Notes under the pieces: model-generated
Told to the model about the DNA's origin: nothing
Databases searched by the model: none
The model's input: the letters and a program-made list of their open reading frames with translations, nothing else
Shown here: piece by piece, positions 14,477-23,543 of the stretch
Position numbering within the stretch: position 1 is the first letter of the stretch
How the letters are laid out: each line of letters starts with the position of its first letter
Source: Pseudobutyrivibrio sp.
Lineage (GTDB): Bacteria > Bacillota > Clostridia > Lachnospirales > Lachnospiraceae
Length of the DNA stretch: 45,049 nucleotides
Assembly: GCA_024684955.1 (NCBI GenBank)
Contig: JAIKWH010000075.1
Span: forward strand, 1-45,049
Direction of reading: 5' to 3'
Position numbers and translations under genes: made by a program

Positions 14477-15649
14477 ATGAATATTACATATAAGAGACAG
14501 CACAACGAAAGTTATATGGTAATACCATGGGATGGTGTAACAGATAATTTGGAGCAGAGAATGATAGAGGAGAATTCTATCAATGCCCTACTGGAGACCA
14601 GACAAATCCAAGTGGATGATGAAAATGCCTGGCACTACAACATCAGTCAGAGGGTTAGCCTCAGGGACTATCTGCAGGCTGAGGATATGAGTATAGAACT
14701 AGTCCAGAGGATAATTCTTTACATCAGCCTTTGCCTGGAGGAGACAGACAAATATTTAATAAATCAAAATCATATTCTCCTAAACTCCGACAGCATTTTC
14801 CTAAAGAAGGGCCGAGAGGGATTTGATTTAAAACTTTGCTATTACCCAATGGATAATGGGGATATAGCCAGCCAATTCTCCGGGGTCCTGGGAGAGGTAC
14901 TGGGGCTCTTGGATAAAAGCGACAAGAATCTTTCAGAACTAATGTATAGGCTCTATGATCTGTCCTTGCGCCAGGAGTACACCCTGAAAGGCCTCTTGGA
15001 AGTCATTGATGAGGAGATAGGCTATGAGAAATTTAATATAGAGCACATAGACCTAAGGGAAGCCGAAGAAGACAATTCTGAAAGTCTTCTGTTCCAGGAA
15101 ACTAAGGGTCCTGCCATGGCGGAAAGTGGCATAGGCGATGTGGTACTGGAAAATGAATCTGAATATTTTTATGATGAGGACAGCCTAGAGGAGGATTGTG
15201 AGAGCCAAAGTGTCTTTGAAAAGATGGGCCTTTTCCTAAAGAGTATTCTATCGGGGAGGCGCAGCCAGAGTCAGGAAAAGGTATATGAGGACTTTCTCGT
15301 GGAACCAGATTATGAGGTGGGAGAGAGGACAGTACTCCTTTCTGATGATGATATGGTCTGTCAGGGCAAACTCATTTACGACGGCGATGGCAACCAGGAA
15401 TCATTTCTCATCGACAAGGATGAATTCAAAATCGGCTCTGGCAAAAACAATGACGGAGTAATCCACTCCAGGGCCGTCAGCAGTAGCCATGCCAAGATTA
15501 TCAAAAAGGGTTCCACCTTCTTTTTGACAGATCTAAATTCCCTAAACGGGTCCGTGGTGGATGGCAAAATTGCCAGCTACAAGCAGATGATTAAATTAAA
15601 GCCTATGAGTCAGATAAAGTTTGCAGATGCAGACTATGTTTTTATGTAA
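14477..15649 (+). CDS. DUF6382-FHA domain protein
   Basis: The 390-residue cytoplasmic protein has an N-terminal DUF6382-like region (about 1-180; ISQRVSLRDYLQAEDMS, then YLINQNHILLNSDSIFL), an acidic linker (about 205-290) and a C-terminal FHA domain. The FHA phosphothreonine-binding residues appear in FKIGSGKNNDG, SRAVSSSHAKI and DLNSLNGS. In Clostridial Tad loci such proteins sit at the end of the cluster, presumably linking pilus assembly to Ser/Thr phosphorylation. No kinase is in the window. I prefer ATG 14477 over TTG 14468; neither has a strong binding site. It is the last gene of the pilus cluster. Confidence 0.85.
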   Translation: MNITYKRQHNESYMVIPWDGVTDNLEQRMIEENSINALLETRQIQVDDENAWHYNISQRVSLRDYLQAEDMSIELVQRIILYISLCLEETDKYLINQNHILLNSDSIFLKKGREGFDLKLCYYPMDNGDIASQFSGVLGEVLGLLDKSDKNLSELMYRLYDLSLRQEYTLKGLLEVIDEEIGYEKFNIEHIDLREAEEDNSESLLFQETKGPAMAESGIGDVVLENESEYFYDEDSLEEDCESQSVFEKMGLFLKSILSGRRSQSQEKVYEDFLVEPDYEVGERTVLLSDDDMVCQGKLIYDGDGNQESFLIDKDEFKIGSGKNNDGVIHSRAVSSSHAKIIKKGSTFFLTDLNSLNGSVVDGKIASYKQMIKLKPMSQIKFADADYVFM

Positions 15650-15658
15650 TTTGCCGTG

Positions 15659-15687
15659 TTGTTACCAAGGCCTAAATTTGGTACAAT
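15659..15687 (+). promoter_or_regulatory. secA promoter
   Basis: A -35 TTGTTA (15659-15664), a 17-bp spacer and a TGG-extended -10 TACAAT (15682-15687) lie just after the FHA gene, giving secA its own promoter. Confidence 0.75.
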
Positions 15688-15735
15688 ATTCTAAGTTTGG
15701 GACGCGTGGGCCCAATTAGAGTTAGGAGATTACAC

Positions 15736-18303
15736 ATGGGTATTATAGAAAAGGTTTTTGGAACACATTCCGAGCGTGAATTAAAAAGAATTCTTCCAAT
15801 CATTGACAAGATTGAATCATATAGACCAGCGATGCAGGCTCTCACAGATGAGCAGCTGAGAGGCAAGACTACAGAGTTTAAGAAAAGACTTGCAGATGGG
15901 GAGACTTTGGATGACATTCTCCCAGAGGCTTATGCAGTTGTTCGTGAGGCTGGCAAGCGTGCTCTTGGTATGGAGCATTTTAGAGTTCAGTTGATCGGTG
16001 GTCTTATCCTCCACCAGGGACGTATCGCAGAGATGCGTACAGGTGAGGGTAAAACATTGGTATCTACCCTTCCTGCATACCTCAATGCATTAGAGGGCAA
16101 GGGTGTTCACATTGTCACAGTCAATGACTACTTGGCAAAGCGTGATGCTGAGTGGATGGGCGAGGTACACAGATTCCTTGGCCTTACTGTTGGCGTTGTC
16201 TTAAATGACATGACAAAAGAGGAGCGCCAGGAGGCATACAACTGCGACATTACATACATTACAAATAACGAATTGGGATTTGATTACCTTCGTGACAATA
16301 TGAGCGTCTATGAAAAGGACCTGGTTCAGAGAGGCCTACACTATTGCATCATCGATGAGGTGGATTCAGTTCTTATCGATGAGGCTCGTACACCTCTTAT
16401 TATTTCAGGACAGTCAGGCAAGTCTACAAAGTTATATGAGCTTTGTGATGTGCTTGCTCGCCAGTTAAAGAGGGGCGAGGACCTGCCTGAGTTTACCAAG
16501 ATGGATGCCATCATGGGTGTAGAGAGAAACGAGACAGGTGATTTCATCGTTGATGAAAAGGACAAGGTAGTTAACCTGACTGCAGCAGGTGTTGAAAAGG
16601 TTGAGCAGTTCTTCCACATTGACAACCTTGCTGATCCTGAGAATCTTGAGATTCAGCACAATGTCATTTTGGCTCTTCGTGCGCACAATCTCATGTTTAA
16701 AGACCAGGATTATGTTGTAAAAGATGACGAGGTATTAATCGTTGATTCATTTACAGGTCGTATCATGCCAGGCCGTCGCTACTCTGATGGTTTACATCAG
16801 GCTATCGAGGCAAAGGAGCGTGTAAAGGTAAAGAGAGAGTCAATGACTCTTGCTACAATCACATTCCAAAATTTCTTTAACAAATATGACAAGAAAGCAG
16901 GTATGACAGGTACCGCTCTGACAGAGGAGCAGGAGTTCCGTGATATCTACGGCATGGACGTTGTTGAGGTTCCTACAAACAAGCCAGTACAGCGTATCGA
17001 TCATGACGATGCAGTATACAAGACCAAAGAGGAAAAATACAAGGCTGTTGTAGAGGAAGTTAAGAAAGCCCACGAAAAGGGACAGCCAGTACTGGTTGGT
17101 ACTGTTGATATTGATATATCAGAACTTATGAGCCGCAAGTTGCACAAGGAAGGCATCGAGCACAATGTACTTAATGCCAAATTCCACGAGAAGGAAGCAG
17201 AGATTGTTGCCGAGGCAGGAAAGCACGGTGCAGTTACCATCGCCACCAACATGGCAGGTCGTGGTACTGATATCAAATTAGACGAAGAGGCAAGGGCTGC
17301 CGGCGGTCTTAAAATCATTGGTACAGAGCGTCACGAGTCACGTCGTATCGACAATCAGCTCCGTGGTCGTTCAGGTCGTCAGGGTGATGTGGGTGAGTCA
17401 CAGTTCTTTATCTCACTGGAGGATGACCTTATGAGACTCTTTGGTTCAGAGAGACTCATCAATGTGTTCAACTCTCTGGGAGTACCTGAGGGTGAGCAGA
17501 TCAAGCACAAGATGCTTTCAGATGCCATCGAAAAGGCTCAAAAGAAGATTGAGGAAAACAACTTTAGTGCTCGTAAAAACTTGCTGGATTACGACCAGGT
17601 AATGAATGAGCAGAGAGAGCTTATATACAAGCAGCGTCGCCGCGTTCTCATGGGAGAGGATATGCACGAGCAGATTCTTGGCATGATTCAGGACAAGGTG
17701 GACGAGTGTATTGAAAAGACAATCCCAGATGATGTGGAAAAGGAAATGTGGGAGCTTAATGAGTTAAATCATTTGCTTTGCCCAGTAATTCCTGTTCCTG
17801 TAATGAGCCAGCTTTCCCTTGGCAATATCAATACCAAGAAAGAACTGAAAGAAAAGCTCACCGAGATTGCTCTTAATATGTATGCAAACAAGGAAAAGGA
17901 ATTCGACCAGCCAGACCAGTTTAGAGAGGTTGAGAGAGTTATCCTTCTGAGAGTTATCGACCGCAAGTGGATGGAAGAAATCGATGATATGGAGCAGCTC
18001 CGTCAGGGTATCCGCCTCCAGGCATACGGCAATCGCAATCCTGTAGACGAGTACAAGGCAGCAAGTTATGACATGCTGGATGCAATGAATGCAGCCATCA
18101 TCAATGATACACTTACAATGCTCTACAGAGTCCGCATTGAAAAGAAGGTTGAGCGTGAGGAGGTAGCAAAGGTTACCGGCACCAACAAAGATGACTCAGC
18201 AGGGGGCCGCACTCAAAAGCGCAAAGATAAAAAGATTATGCCAAACGATCCATGCCCATGCGGTTCAGGTCTAAAGTACAAGCAGTGCTGCGGCAGAAAA
18301 TAA
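15736..18303 (+). CDS. secA: Protein translocase ATPase SecA
   Basis: The 855-residue motor drives preproteins through SecYEG. Walker A is MRTGEGKT with K106, the DEAD-type Walker B segment is in [17 protein letters not shown], and the preprotein-binding and helical scaffold regions follow. The C-terminus is a SEC-C zinc module ([14 protein letters not shown]) that binds SecB or ribosomes. ATG 15736 is chosen because AGGAG (15724-15728) lies 7 nt upstream; the frame extends upstream to 15697 without a binding site. Codon use is richer in cgt and gct than in the pilus genes, as expected for high expression. A dedicated promoter and terminator make it monocistronic. Its position next to a secretion-dependent pilus locus may be coincidental. 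Confidence 0.98.
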   Translation: MGIIEKVFGTHSERELKRILPIIDKIESYRPAMQALTDEQLRGKTTEFKKRLADGETLDDILPEAYAVVREAGKRALGMEHFRVQLIGGLILHQGRIAEMRTGEGKTLVSTLPAYLNALEGKGVHIVTVNDYLAKRDAEWMGEVHRFLGLTVGVVLNDMTKEERQEAYNCDITYITNNELGFDYLRDNMSVYEKDLVQRGLHYCIIDEVDSVLIDEARTPLIISGQSGKSTKLYELCDVLARQLKRGEDLPEFTKMDAIMGVERNETGDFIVDEKDKVVNLTAAGVEKVEQFFHIDNLADPENLEIQHNVILALRAHNLMFKDQDYVVKDDEVLIVDSFTGRIMPGRRYSDGLHQAIEAKERVKVKRESMTLATITFQNFFNKYDKKAGMTGTALTEEQEFRDIYGMDVVEVPTNKPVQRIDHDDAVYKTKEEKYKAVVEEVKKAHEKGQPVLVGTVDIDISELMSRKLHKEGIEHNVLNAKFHEKEAEIVAEAGKHGAVTIATNMAGRGTDIKLDEEARAAGGLKIIGTERHESRRIDNQLRGRSGRQGDVGESQFFISLEDDLMRLFGSERLINVFNSLGVPEGEQIKHKMLSDAIEKAQKKIEENNFSARKNLLDYDQVMNEQRELIYKQRRRVLMGEDMHEQILGMIQDKVDECIEKTIPDDVEKEMWELNELNHLLCPVIPVPVMSQLSLGNINTKKELKEKLTEIALNMYANKEKEFDQPDQFREVERVILLRVIDRKWMEEIDDMEQLRQGIRLQAYGNRNPVDEYKAASYDMLDAMNAAIINDTLTMLYRVRIEKKVEREEVAKVTGTNKDDSAGGRTQKRKDKKIMPNDPCPCGSGLKYKQCCGRK

Positions 18304-18317
18304 TTACTAAAATACCA

Positions 18318-18350
18318 AGAGGGTGAGAAAATCACCCTCTATATTTATTT
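18318..18350 (+). terminator. Terminator after secA
   Basis: A 9-bp perfect stem, AGAGGGTGA (18318-18326) with TCACCCTCT (18332-18340), is followed by an AT-rich, partly T-rich tail. Confidence 0.75.
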
Positions 18351-18397
18351 AAAACAAGATTTTTGTGAGTGACAATCATCTATTTTGGAGTTAGCAC

Positions 18398-19195
18398 ATG
18401 AACCAACTAGAGGAATATTACAATAAATTTAATGAGGACAAGCGCCTTAACAGCCGTCACGGCATCATGGAATTTACCGTGACTATGAAATATGTCCACA
18501 AATACATAGATAGGCTAATGGCAGAGTCAGGCATAGAGGACAAGGGTCAGGTCAAGATTTTGGACATAGGTGCAGGCACCGGTCGCTACAGCATCCCCCT
18601 CTGTGAGGAGGGCTATGACATGACAGCGGTGGAGCTGGTAAAACACAACCTGGGCATGCTAAAGGCCAAGGGGTCAGCGGTCAAGGCATATCAGGGCAAC
18701 GCCCTAAAATTAAAAAGGTTTGAGGACAATTCTTTTGATGTCTCTCTCTTGTTTGGGCCTATGTATCACCTTCTCACTGAGGAGGAGCAGGTTCAGGCCC
18801 TATTAGAGGCCAAGAGAGTCACCAGGCCAGGGGGCTATATTCTCGTAGCCTATGTTATGAATGAGTATGCTTTTCTTACCTATGGTATAAAGGAGGGTCA
18901 TGTCTTAGAGAATATTAAAGAGGGCAAAATAGATGAGGGGTTCCATGTTCGCCCGGGAGAGGATGACCTCTATCATTTTGTCAGGACAGAGGATATAGAA
19001 AAAATAAATCAGGCCGCAGGCATGACAAGGGTGCAAATAATATCTCCGGATGGCCCTGCCAACCACATGCGCAGAGAAGTAAATGCTTTGACTGAGGACC
19101 AGTTTCAGGAGTTTATAAAATATCAATTATCAGTGTGCGAGAGGCCGGACCTTTTAGGAGCCAGCGCCCATACAGTTGATATTCTACAGAAATAA
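18398..19195 (+). CDS. Class I SAM-dependent methyltransferase, substrate unknown
   Basis: The 265-residue Rossmann-fold methyltransferase has motif I LDIGAGTGRY (55-64), a motif II acidic residue in MTAVELV, motif IV in FDVSLLFGPMYHL, and the post-motif segment VTRPGGYILVAY. It resembles the UbiE/methyltransferase-11 group, which acts on small molecules. The start ATG 18398 has GGAG about 9 nt upstream. A second gene follows after 20 nt, so the two are probably co-transcribed. Substrate specificity cannot be read from the motifs. Confidence 0.88.
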   Translation: MNQLEEYYNKFNEDKRLNSRHGIMEFTVTMKYVHKYIDRLMAESGIEDKGQVKILDIGAGTGRYSIPLCEEGYDMTAVELVKHNLGMLKAKGSAVKAYQGNALKLKRFEDNSFDVSLLFGPMYHLLTEEEQVQALLEAKRVTRPGGYILVAYVMNEYAFLTYGIKEGHVLENIKEGKIDEGFHVRPGEDDLYHFVRTEDIEKINQAAGMTRVQIISPDGPANHMRREVNALTEDQFQEFIKYQLSVCERPDLLGASAHTVDILQK

Positions 19196-19215
19196 AATTC
19201 TTTTGGAGGCAAGAT

Positions 19216-20130
19216 ATGTTTGAAAGATTACTAAACTGCAATGCCAGTGACATTGCCCAAATGAACAGGGATGACCTGCTTGGAGCAATCCGAGATAGCG
19301 AGGGTCGAATCATTATGGTGGAAACCATCGGCCGCAAGGAGCCTATTTTTGAGGTCAGCAATGCAGAGGTGGTTTCTGCCATGAGCGCAGACATTCTCCT
19401 GCTCAACATATTTGATGTGGACGACCCAATAATAAACGGCCTGCCAGAACATGACAAAAAGGACACAGTCCGCCTGCTCAAAAAACTTACAGGACGCCCA
19501 ATCGCAATAAATCTGGAGCCTGCCCCACTCAATCCAGACAACCCAAGTCAGTGGAAACTCACACCTGGCCGCCAGGCTACAGCAGCCAATGCTAAAAAGG
19601 CATTGGAAATGGGAGTGGACATGATACTCATCACAGGCAATCCGGGAAACGGCATTGAGAATAAAGAGGTCATCAGGGCCATCAGAGAATTAAAAGAGGC
19701 TGTTGGGGACAAGATGATTATCGCCGCTGGCAAGATGCACGCAGCAGGCGTGGACGAGGAAGGAGCAGACGAAATCCTCTCCATGGAAGAAATCGATGAA
19801 TTTGCAAAAGAGGGAGCAGACATTATTCTCCTACCTGCACCAGGTACAGTGCCAGGCATAGACCTGAGCTGGGCCAGAGAGCGAGTTAAGAGAATCCACA
19901 AGATGGGCAAGTTGGCTTGCACAGCCATCGGTACTAGCCAGGAGGGCTCAGACATTGACACTATCAAGTCCATTGCCCTGCTTTGCAAGCAGACCGGGGC
20001 AGACATTCACCACATTGGCGACTCTGGCCTGTCTGGAATTACCCTGCCAGAAAACATATTAAACTACTCTATTGTCATCCGCGGTAGGCGCCACACCTAC
20101 ATGCGCATGGGCAGATCAATAAATAGATAG
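19216..20130 (+). CDS. Barrel-like protein of unknown function (possibly DUF7916-related)
   Basis: The 304-residue soluble protein shows alternating beta-alpha units that resemble a TIM barrel: GVDMILITGNPGNG, DKMIIAAGKMHAAGVD, GADIILLPAPGTVPGID, GKLACTAIGTSQEGSD, GADIHHIGDSGLSG. The Gly-rich loops at strand ends would suit phosphate or phosphosugar binding. I recall related proteins carrying vague hydrolase names or a DUF7916 label, but I see no haloacid dehalogenase DxDx motif. The start has GGAGG about 9 nt upstream. It follows the methyltransferase by 20 nt. Two stem-loops lie just after the stop. Activity is unknown; an enzyme of the phosphoenolpyruvate-mutase or phosphosugar type is one possibility. 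Confidence 0.7.
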   Translation: MFERLLNCNASDIAQMNRDDLLGAIRDSEGRIIMVETIGRKEPIFEVSNAEVVSAMSADILLLNIFDVDDPIINGLPEHDKKDTVRLLKKLTGRPIAINLEPAPLNPDNPSQWKLTPGRQATAANAKKALEMGVDMILITGNPGNGIENKEVIRAIRELKEAVGDKMIIAAGKMHAAGVDEEGADEILSMEEIDEFAKEGADIILLPAPGTVPGIDLSWARERVKRIHKMGKLACTAIGTSQEGSDIDTIKSIALLCKQTGADIHHIGDSGLSGITLPENILNYSIVIRGRRHTYMRMGRSINR

Positions 20131-20161
20131 ATTCCTGTTTTTCATCAGAAAAACGGGAATC
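20130..20161 (+). other. Stem-loop overlapping the stop codon of the barrel protein gene
   Basis: A 14-bp stem, GATTCCTGTTTTTC with GAAAAACGGGAATC and one G-U pair, closes on an ATCA loop. The first base is the last base of the TAG. There is no downstream T-run. It contains the 14-mer TTTTCATCAGAAAA (20139-20152), also found after fruK. Confidence 0.7.
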
Positions 20162-20167
20162 GTATCT

Positions 20168-20200
20168 GACCAACTTTTACATGCAATGGAAAAGTTGGTC
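20168..20200 (+). other. Second stem-loop in the convergent gap
   Basis: A perfect 11-bp stem, GACCAACTTTT (20168-20178) with AAAAGTTGGTC (20190-20200), has an 11-nt loop and no T-run on either strand. It lies between convergent genes ending at 20130 and 20222. Confidence 0.7.
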
Positions 20201-20221
20201 TGTCAGCAAGAAGTCATAAAA

Positions 20222-21085
20222 TTAAAATGATAAGGAGGCCTGGGACGTGCCCTTTTTGCCAGGGGCATGTCCATAGGTCTTTTTGTATGCCCTTAAAAAA
20301 CTAGAGTAACTGTTAAATCCGGCAGTGGTAGCGGCGGCGGTGACAGTCTCACCGGCATCTATAAGAGCCTGGGCAGCGGACAGACGCTTTAGGGTGATGT
20401 AACTCATCAGGGTGTAGCCCGTCTCCTCTTTAAATGTGTGCATCAAATAATATCTAGAGAGATAAAAAGTCTTGGACAGAGAATCTACAGACAGTTCCTT
20501 GTCACAATTTTCGTTAATGTATTCGATTACAGAATTAATCCTAGAGTCCGCGTAGGAGGTGGAGATGTATTCTACCTGATTCTCCAGAGCGGCCCTGTTT
20601 AGTTCAATCATCAATTCTAAAAATAGGACCTGCATGTAGAGGTCGTTGGCGTAGGCCTTGTCCCCCATGGAGGAAACCAGGTGGTTTGTGATGTCCGCCA
20701 CCTTTGAATTTTTAAAAGAGCGGAGTCTCAAAACGTGAGAATTGTTGTCTATTGCATTTTTAAAACACAGGGATAGGTCGTTGTCATCCCGGCTGTATTC
20801 TGCCAAAAATTCCTTTGAAACATAAATAATGATTCGCTCATATTCTAAAGCGTCGTGGAAAATGGGCCGGTGGACCTCCCCGGCGGAGACAAAGACAATG
20901 TCATTGCTCTGCAAATCAAAGGTCTGACCCTCTATGGAATATGAGGTATTCCCAGCCATGTGAATGAGAATCTTGTGGAAATCGTGATAATGGAAATCGA
21001 TTTCTCCCAGGCCAGAATCCTTTAGATGAAAAATCTTAAAGTTGGAATACAAATATCCTTTTTTGCTATAAGTTGAAGAAGCCAT
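20222..21085 (-). CDS. AraC-family transcription regulator with cupin sensor
   Basis: The 287-residue protein has an N-terminal cupin-like ligand domain (DFHYHDFHKILIH-type start, SNDIVFVSAGEVHRP) and a C-terminal double helix-turn-helix: LSVDSLSKTFYLSRYYLMHTF is the first and the second is followed by GFNSYSSFLRAYKKTYGHAPG. ATG at 21085-21083 has AGGAGG 5 nt upstream; the GTG 6 nt earlier overlaps that site. Such regulators usually activate sugar or metabolite genes on binding a small ligand. It is divergent from dapF with back-to-back promoters, but no obvious catabolic gene lies nearby, so its target is unclear. Confidence 0.93.
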   Translation of the reverse strand: MASSTYSKKGYLYSNFKIFHLKDSGLGEIDFHYHDFHKILIHMAGNTSYSIEGQTFDLQSNDIVFVSAGEVHRPIFHDALEYERIIIYVSKEFLAEYSRDDNDLSLCFKNAIDNNSHVLRLRSFKNSKVADITNHLVSSMGDKAYANDLYMQVLFLELMIELNRAALENQVEYISTSYADSRINSVIEYINENCDKELSVDSLSKTFYLSRYYLMHTFKEETGYTLMSYITLKRLSAAQALIDAGETVTAAATTAGFNSYSSFLRAYKKTYGHAPGKKGTSQASLSF

Positions 21086-21102
21086 ACCCACCTCCTAGGT
21101 AT

Positions 21103-21131
21103 ATTTTAGATGGAAAAAGCACTATTTGCAA
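21103..21131 (-). promoter_or_regulatory. Promoter of the AraC-type gene
   Basis: On the minus strand, a -35 TTGCAA (21131-21126) and a -10 TAAAAT (21108-21103) are separated by 17 bp. The leader before the ATG would be very short, starting at about the ribosome binding site. Confidence 0.5.
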
Positions 21132-21152
21132 CATTTCTGGCACTAACTACAA

Positions 21153-21181
21153 TTAACACGGTAAAAAGTGCCTATTATAAT
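21153..21181 (+). promoter_or_regulatory. Promoter of the dapF-murE-dapA operon
   Basis: A -35 TTAACA (21153-21158), a 17-bp spacer and a consensus -10 TATAAT (21176-21181) are present. Only about 21 bp separates its -35 from that of the divergent AraC-type gene. Confidence 0.75.
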
Positions 21182-21231
21182 AGAATTAACAAGTGACAAT
21201 CCGCCCATACAAGGAAAGAAGAGGATTAAAT

Positions 21232-22065
21232 ATGAAATTTACAAAGATGCACGGCTGCGGCAATGATTACGTATATGTAAACCTTTTTGAGGAAACTATC
21301 AAAGATCCTGCAGCTTTTTCTATAAAGATATCTGACAGACATTTTGGTATCGGCTCTGATGGACTGATCACCATCGGCCCTAGCGACATTGCAGATTTTA
21401 GAATGAGAATTTACAATGCCGACGGCTCAGAGGCTGAGATGTGCGGCAACGGAATCCGTTGTGTTGCCAAATATGTTTATGACCACAAACTGACAGACAA
21501 GACAGAGATTTCTGTTGAGTCAGGAGCGGGCATTAAATACCTGCAGCTGACAGTTGAAAATGACAAGGTTTCTCAGGTGAGAGTGGATATGGGAGAGCCA
21601 ATTCTTGAGCCGGCAGAGATTCCAGTTGTGGCTCAGGGTGACAGGGTAATCGACGAGGCCATAGAGGTGGGAGATAAAACCTGGCACATGACCTGTGTAT
21701 CCATGGGCAACCCACATGCAGTTGTTTTTGTTGATGACACAGCAAATTTTGAATTAGAAAAATATGGTCCACTTTTTGAAAACCACAAGAGATTTCCAAA
21801 GAGAACCAATACAGAATTTGTCCAGATTCTTTCTCGTACAGAGGCCAACATGAGAGTTTGGGAAAGAGGCAGCGCTGAGACATGGGCTTGTGGTACTGGT
21901 ACCTGCGCCTGCGTTATGGCAGCTATTCTAAATGACAAGACCGAGGACACAGTATTGGTGCACCTGAGGGGTGGCGATCTTACAATCCAGTACGACCGCA
22001 ATACCAACCACATATTTATGACTGGCCCAGCCACAGAAGTATTCACTGGCTGTATAGAGGAGTAA
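21232..22065 (+). CDS. dapF: Diaminopimelate epimerase
   Basis: This 277-residue enzyme interconverts LL- and meso-diaminopimelate in lysine and cell-wall precursor synthesis. The two catalytic cysteines are present: C71 in MCGNGIRC and C220 in ACGTGTC. The N-terminal substrate loop reads MHGCGNDYVYVN. ATG 21232 is preceded by GAGG 7 nt upstream; the frame extends upstream to 21193 but lacks a binding site there. It is the first gene of a six-gene operon, 5 nt before murE. Together with the DNPR motif of MurE it indicates meso-DAP type peptidoglycan. Confidence 0.97.
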   Translation: MKFTKMHGCGNDYVYVNLFEETIKDPAAFSIKISDRHFGIGSDGLITIGPSDIADFRMRIYNADGSEAEMCGNGIRCVAKYVYDHKLTDKTEISVESGAGIKYLQLTVENDKVSQVRVDMGEPILEPAEIPVVAQGDRVIDEAIEVGDKTWHMTCVSMGNPHAVVFVDDTANFELEKYGPLFENHKRFPKRTNTEFVQILSRTEANMRVWERGSAETWACGTGTCACVMAAILNDKTEDTVLVHLRGGDLTIQYDRNTNHIFMTGPATEVFTGCIEE

Positions 22066-22070
22066 GATTC

Positions 22071-23543
22071 ATGAAATTACAAGAAATACTTAATACATTG
22101 GACTGCACACTTTACGCAGGGGACATGGACAAAGAGATTTCCACCCTTGCCTATGATTCTAGAAAGGTTGTAAAGGATTCCCTTTTCGTTTGTATCTCAG
22201 GCACCACAAAAGATGCCCACGAATTCATACCAGAGGTTATTGAAAAGGGCGCTACAGCCATCATCATCGAAAAGGACGTAGAACCTGTAGCAGGCATCAC
22301 ATATATCAAAGTTGAAAACAGCAGACTTGCCCTGGCCATCACATCGGCAAATTATTTTGGCAATCCTGCTAGAGAATTAAAGACCATTGGCATCACAGGC
22401 ACCAAAGGCAAGACCACAACCACATACATGGTAAAGTCTATTCTGGAGAAAGCCGGCATCAAGACAGGACTCATTGGCACTATCGAGGCTATAGTTGGAG
22501 AAAATCACTATCCAGCGGCCAACACCACACCGGAGTCTTATCGTGTGCAGGAACTATTCAGACAGATGGTAGACGCAGGATTGGATGCAGTGGTAATGGA
22601 GGTTAGTTCCCAGGCCCTCATGCTCCACAGAGTCTCAGGATTCACCTTTGACATTGGCGTTTTCACAAACCTGGAGCCTGACCATATTGGGGAGAATGAG
22701 CACAAGGATTTTGAGGACTACATGCATTGCAAGAGCCTCCTCTTTAGACAGTGCAAGACTGGCATATTCAACGGGGACAGCCAGCATTTGGAGGGCATTC
22801 TCCAGGGACACACCTGCCAGGTTGTAACCTACGGATACGGCAAAGACAATGACCTGAGGGTTGAGAATGTAGAATTATTAAACGAGAATGGTGGTCTCGG
22901 TGTCAGATATGACATTACAGGCAGGGAGAACATGACCGTGGAGACAAATGTTCCAGGCACATTCTCTGTATACAATTCTCTTACTGCAGTGGCTATCTGC
23001 AAGCAGTTTAAAGTCACAGAGGACAAGATAAAAGAGGCCCTCAAAAATGTATATGTAAAGGGACGTATCGAGTTAGTCCCTGTTTCAAACAAATTTACTG
23101 TAATGATTGACTACGCGCACAACGCAATGGCTCTGGAGAGCCTCCTCACCACCCTGAGAGAATACGAGCCAGGCAGACTGGTTTGCCTCTTTGGATGCGG
23201 AGGAAACAGGGCAAAGTCTAGAAGATATGAGATGGGCGAGGTTTCTTCAAAACTGGCAGACCTGACTGTTGTCACATCTGACAACCCACGTGACGAAGAG
23301 CCCATGGACATCATAAATGACATCCTGATCGGTGTGCACAAGGCAGATGGAGAATATGTAACAATCCCAGACCGCAAGGAGGCAATCAGATATTGCCTTA
23401 CAAAGGCAAAAGAGGGTGACATCGTAGTCCTGGCCGGAAAAGGTCATGAGGACTACCAGGAAATAAAAGGTGTAAAGCACCATATGGACGAGCGAGAGCT
23501 CATAGCAGATATTGTAAAGGAGAACGGCCATGACATTATTTAA
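22071..23543 (+). CDS. murE: UDP-MurNAc-L-Ala-D-Glu:meso-DAP ligase
   Basis: The 490-residue Mur ligase adds the third amino acid of the peptidoglycan stem in the cytoplasm using ATP. The P-loop is GTKGKTT (110-116, K114). The Mur central domain and C-terminal domain follow. The specificity motif D404-N-P-R407 marks meso-DAP-adding enzymes, as opposed to lysine-adding ones. The start ATG 22071 has GAGGAG about 8 nt upstream, inside the end of dapF. The last 14 nt overlap the dapA start, so ligation and DAP synthesis are translationally linked. Confidence 0.97.
   Translation: MKLQEILNTLDCTLYAGDMDKEISTLAYDSRKVVKDSLFVCISGTTKDAHEFIPEVIEKGATAIIIEKDVEPVAGITYIKVENSRLALAITSANYFGNPARELKTIGITGTKGKTTTTYMVKSILEKAGIKTGLIGTIEAIVGENHYPAANTTPESYRVQELFRQMVDAGLDAVVMEVSSQALMLHRVSGFTFDIGVFTNLEPDHIGENEHKDFEDYMHCKSLLFRQCKTGIFNGDSQHLEGILQGHTCQVVTYGYGKDNDLRVENVELLNENGGLGVRYDITGRENMTVETNVPGTFSVYNSLTAVAICKQFKVTEDKIKEALKNVYVKGRIELVPVSNKFTVMIDYAHNAMALESLLTTLREYEPGRLVCLFGCGGNRAKSRRYEMGEVSSKLADLTVVTSDNPRDEEPMDIINDILIGVHKADGEYVTIPDRKEAIRYCLTKAKEGDIVVLAGKGHEDYQEIKGVKHHMDERELIADIVKENGHDII

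Noticed and set aside
18301-18397. A promoter before the methyltransferase gene.
   Set aside because: No convincing -35/-10 pair is seen after the secA terminator, so I do not list one.
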